A stretch of 7,675 nucleotides of DNA, taken from W0P28-013 sp963658575. GTDB lineage: Bacteria; Bacteroidota; Bacteroidia; Bacteroidales; Paludibacteraceae. The position numbers were made by a program, and so were the translations under genes. The stretch lies in contig CAVKQB010000076.1 in NCBI GenBank assembly GCA_963658575.1, positions 1 through 7,675 on the forward strand, read 5' to 3'. Shown here in pieces: positions 7,101 through 7,675 of the stretch (positions are counted from its first letter, which is position 1; each line of letters opens with the position of its first letter). Below the pieces are notes generated by a model. That model worked only from the letters and a program-made list of their open reading frames with translations, did not search any database and was not told the DNA's origin.

Positions 7101-7521
7101 GGCACTTGGTCTCGCCGTTGTTGGTATAGTCGATACTGAACTGATTGACGACACGGAAAATGTTACGCTCCGTCTGCTCGAAATCGATCGGGTGAATCAT
7201 CATCGGCGTACCGTCTTGAGCGACAAACTGCATACCGCCCACAAGCCACCCATAGACCTTATGGAGCGTGGCGAACTCGGAGTCGGCGCCGACCATACTA
7301 AGAAGACTGACTATCCGCTGCACATCGGCTGCCGCCAAAGCGGGGTACTGCTTGGTGAGGAACGCCATCAAGTCGTCCACAAACAAGACCTCGCGCCGAC
7401 TGCTGCGGGCGATGTCGTCACCAAAGGTATATTGCCAACCCTCGGCTTCGAGGTAGGCGATAAGAGCATTTTCGTAATCGGATTCTACAAAATGACCGTT
7501 GATGGGAAGGAGTTTTGACAT
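4192..7521 (-). CDS. hsdR: Type I restriction endonuclease subunit R (HsdR)
   Basis: This is the motor and nuclease subunit of a type I restriction-modification complex. With HsdM and HsdS it translocates unmodified DNA using ATP and cuts it far from the recognition site. The 1109-aa product has an N-terminal nuclease with D144 (RRPD) and E158-x-K160 (MELK), the PD-(D/E)xK site. Q175 follows, with Y180 one residue further away than in the usual QxxxY motif. The SF2 translocase shows Walker A GATGCGKT (302-309), VDRDDLQKQ (336-344), DEAH (412-415), GFTGTP (458-463), WITGFD (673-678) and QTISRVNR (698-705). The C-terminal part has the FYDIL (1011-1015) and NGYPP (1082-1086) signatures of HindI-like R subunits (DUF3387 family). 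The ATG at 7519-7521 is the first possible start because an in-frame TAA lies at 7534-7536. No Shine-Dalgarno or promoter is seen just upstream, so it is probably read from an upstream hsd operon outside the window. Codon choice differs from alaS: Glu is mostly GAG, Leu mostly CTC and Ser mostly TCC in a sampled stretch. It appears intact and ends in TAA. Confidence 0.96.
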   Translation of the reverse strand: MSKLLPINGHFVESDYENALIAYLEAEGWQYTFGDDIARSSRREVLFVDDLMAFLTKQYPALAAADVQRIVSLLSMVGADSEFATLHKVYGWLVGGMQFVAQDGTPMMIHPIDFEQTERNIFRVVNQFSIDYTNNGETKCRRPDVLLYLNGIPVCIMELKNPADAHATIRDAWEQICIRYWRDIPTLLHYCPLACISDGVKTRLGAVRTPYEHFYAWRRVEDGDKVATGAFDEVRTMVQGVYRPARFLEIFRDYICFQDTNYDADEREVVCRYPQFFAARLLRESIVRSVKSKSGKGGTYFGATGCGKTYTMAFLARQLALRCTADLGAPTILMIVDRDDLQKQGAKLFTKSTEFLNLGEVCMVESRRHLRKELSLRDSGGFYICTIQKFCDRKDDPIGCINTRSNIICFSDEAHRTQIEASRRIKFSSDADENMRAVVSKPYAQVLREALPHATFVGFTGTPIAETYQTFGAEIDRYTMDQAVADGLTVPIKYHPRIAKVLLNTEKVKEIEDYYSRCAEEGSTREDIKRSKEIMSKLEVLLGEPDRLDRLTIDIHDHYTAAVANDPDRIQKAMIVCANREIAYDLLQHFRSHYPEWFEERKTPEGVAATKEQLDALPLMPAMAMVASVGSNDPAEMYNYLGGVRNDDYTDRLAAAFKQPLSNFRLVIVVDMWITGFDVECLTYLYNDKPLQKHTLIQTISRVNRKYPGKEFGLIIDYIGIRDQMIEARKMYGGDSTLALSDDDIEQATLLFRELLEILKRLFRDYDLTPFLDVKTAPADRYALLAQAAEYVFSSAETLRSEGQNGKPSKTVSFKTYFLGTVKRMRKAYDVCQPSGELSDEELALAQCFMAIAGMVYKMNGTDAPDTDTMNRHVATMVQEALRFNQVESVLEEGDEMDIFGPEFVERLSDIKMPATKLETLIKTLRKQITEYGKTNAVAAKKFQDMLNDTIKKYHERRKFLSEQEAGATQEQTAEDIIQSATEQALTILRSMQEDRESFRKLGLSFEEKAFYDILIHLRNEHNFEYGEDKTIDGVMVNDRCKSLAKKICEIINAKSSYADWLNNQRVRDQLKLDIKICLVKNGYPPQYTPEVFREVMGQVENFEENRAN

Positions 7522-7522
7522 A

Positions 7523-7613
7523 GGGGGATTGGATTAGTGAATTTCCGGATTTCTGGGGATTCTGGAGGGCTGGGGATTCTGGATATCTGGATTTCTGGGG
7601 CATTGTGGGCATT
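7523..7613. repeat. Degenerate 8/9-bp tandem repeat upstream of hsdR
   Basis: Read on the plus strand, the segment divides into about eleven consecutive 8- or 9-bp units, most of which begin with GG. Examples are GGATTAGT (7531-7538), GGATTTCT (7547-7554 and again 7589-7596) and GGGGATTCT (7555-7563 and again 7572-7580). Two exact copies of CTGGGGATTCTGGA (7553-7566 and 7570-7583) are 17 bp apart, one 8-mer plus one 9-mer. The 5' edge is one base from the hsdR start codon, so the array forms the whole proximal leader of hsdR. It is not in the hsdR reading frame, because an in-frame TAA lies within it. Unit-number change could alter leader length and expression, but no such variation can be seen from one sequence. 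Confidence 0.6.
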
Positions 7614-7675
7614 AGTCGGAAAGAAGGGAGCCGCGGATGAGGAGGGGACAGAGGCGGGAAAGCGTAGATTTCAAC

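Noticed and set aside
5440..7518. 692-codon open frame on the plus strand, antisense to hsdR
   Set aside because: It lies wholly inside hsdR, which carries all expected motifs. The long open antisense frame comes from hsdR rarely using TTA, CTA and TCA codons. The translation has no recognisable domain.
7418..7612. 64-codon minus-strand frame crossing the hsdR start
   Set aside because: It reads through the tandem array (rich in Pro, Ser and Gln) and then out of frame into hsdR. This is a repeat artefact.
7612..7675. Possible C-terminal end of an upstream minus-strand gene, stopping with TAA at 7612-7614
   Set aside because: Only about 20 codons are visible (ending RGSLLSD) and another frame is also open here. 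Too short to support, and it does not resemble an HsdS or HsdM end that I know.

Overview
The window looks like chromosome of a member of the Bacteroidota, most likely Bacteroidales. Three signs support this. The one promoter I can read is of the Bacteroidota type (TAnnTTTG at -7). None of the three genes has a clear Shine-Dalgarno sequence. The two tRNA synthetases have the overall character of Bacteroidales proteins. I cannot name a genus from the sequence alone. All three real genes lie on the minus strand, so the window reads biologically from right to left.

Layout, right to left. Positions 7522-7675 hold no gene that I can support. Nearly all of 7523-7613 is a degenerate 8/9-bp tandem repeat ending one base from the hsdR start codon. 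Positions 4192-7521 encode a full-length type I restriction endonuclease subunit (HsdR, 1109 aa). It has a PD-(D/E)xK nuclease, an SF2 translocase core and a C-terminal domain of the HindI-like R-subunit family. Its modification and specificity partners (HsdM, HsdS) are not in the window and should lie beyond position 7675. Positions 3952-4191 are an AT-rich gap with a good promoter for the next gene and a leader with several small dyads. Positions 1333-3951 encode alanyl-tRNA synthetase (AlaS, 872 aa). After 19 nt, positions 237-1313 encode tryptophanyl-tRNA synthetase (TrpS, 358 aa). Positions 135-236 hold a small AT-rich hairpin and two short tandem arrays (7-bp and 8-bp units). Positions 1-134 are a GC-rich imperfect inverted repeat.

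How the parts fit together. alaS and trpS form a housekeeping operon driven from the promoter at about 4037-4068. hsdR is an accessory gene just upstream on the same strand. In sampled stretches its synonymous codon choices differ clearly from those of alaS, which suggests it arrived separately as part of a restriction-modification locus placed beside the synthetase operon. I see no strong intrinsic terminator between hsdR and alaS, so some read-through is possible.

I did not find a convincing undescribed system. The most unusual material is non-coding: the short-period degenerate tandem repeats at both ends of the gene block, the 134-bp inverted repeat, and the codon-usage boundary between hsdR and alaS.
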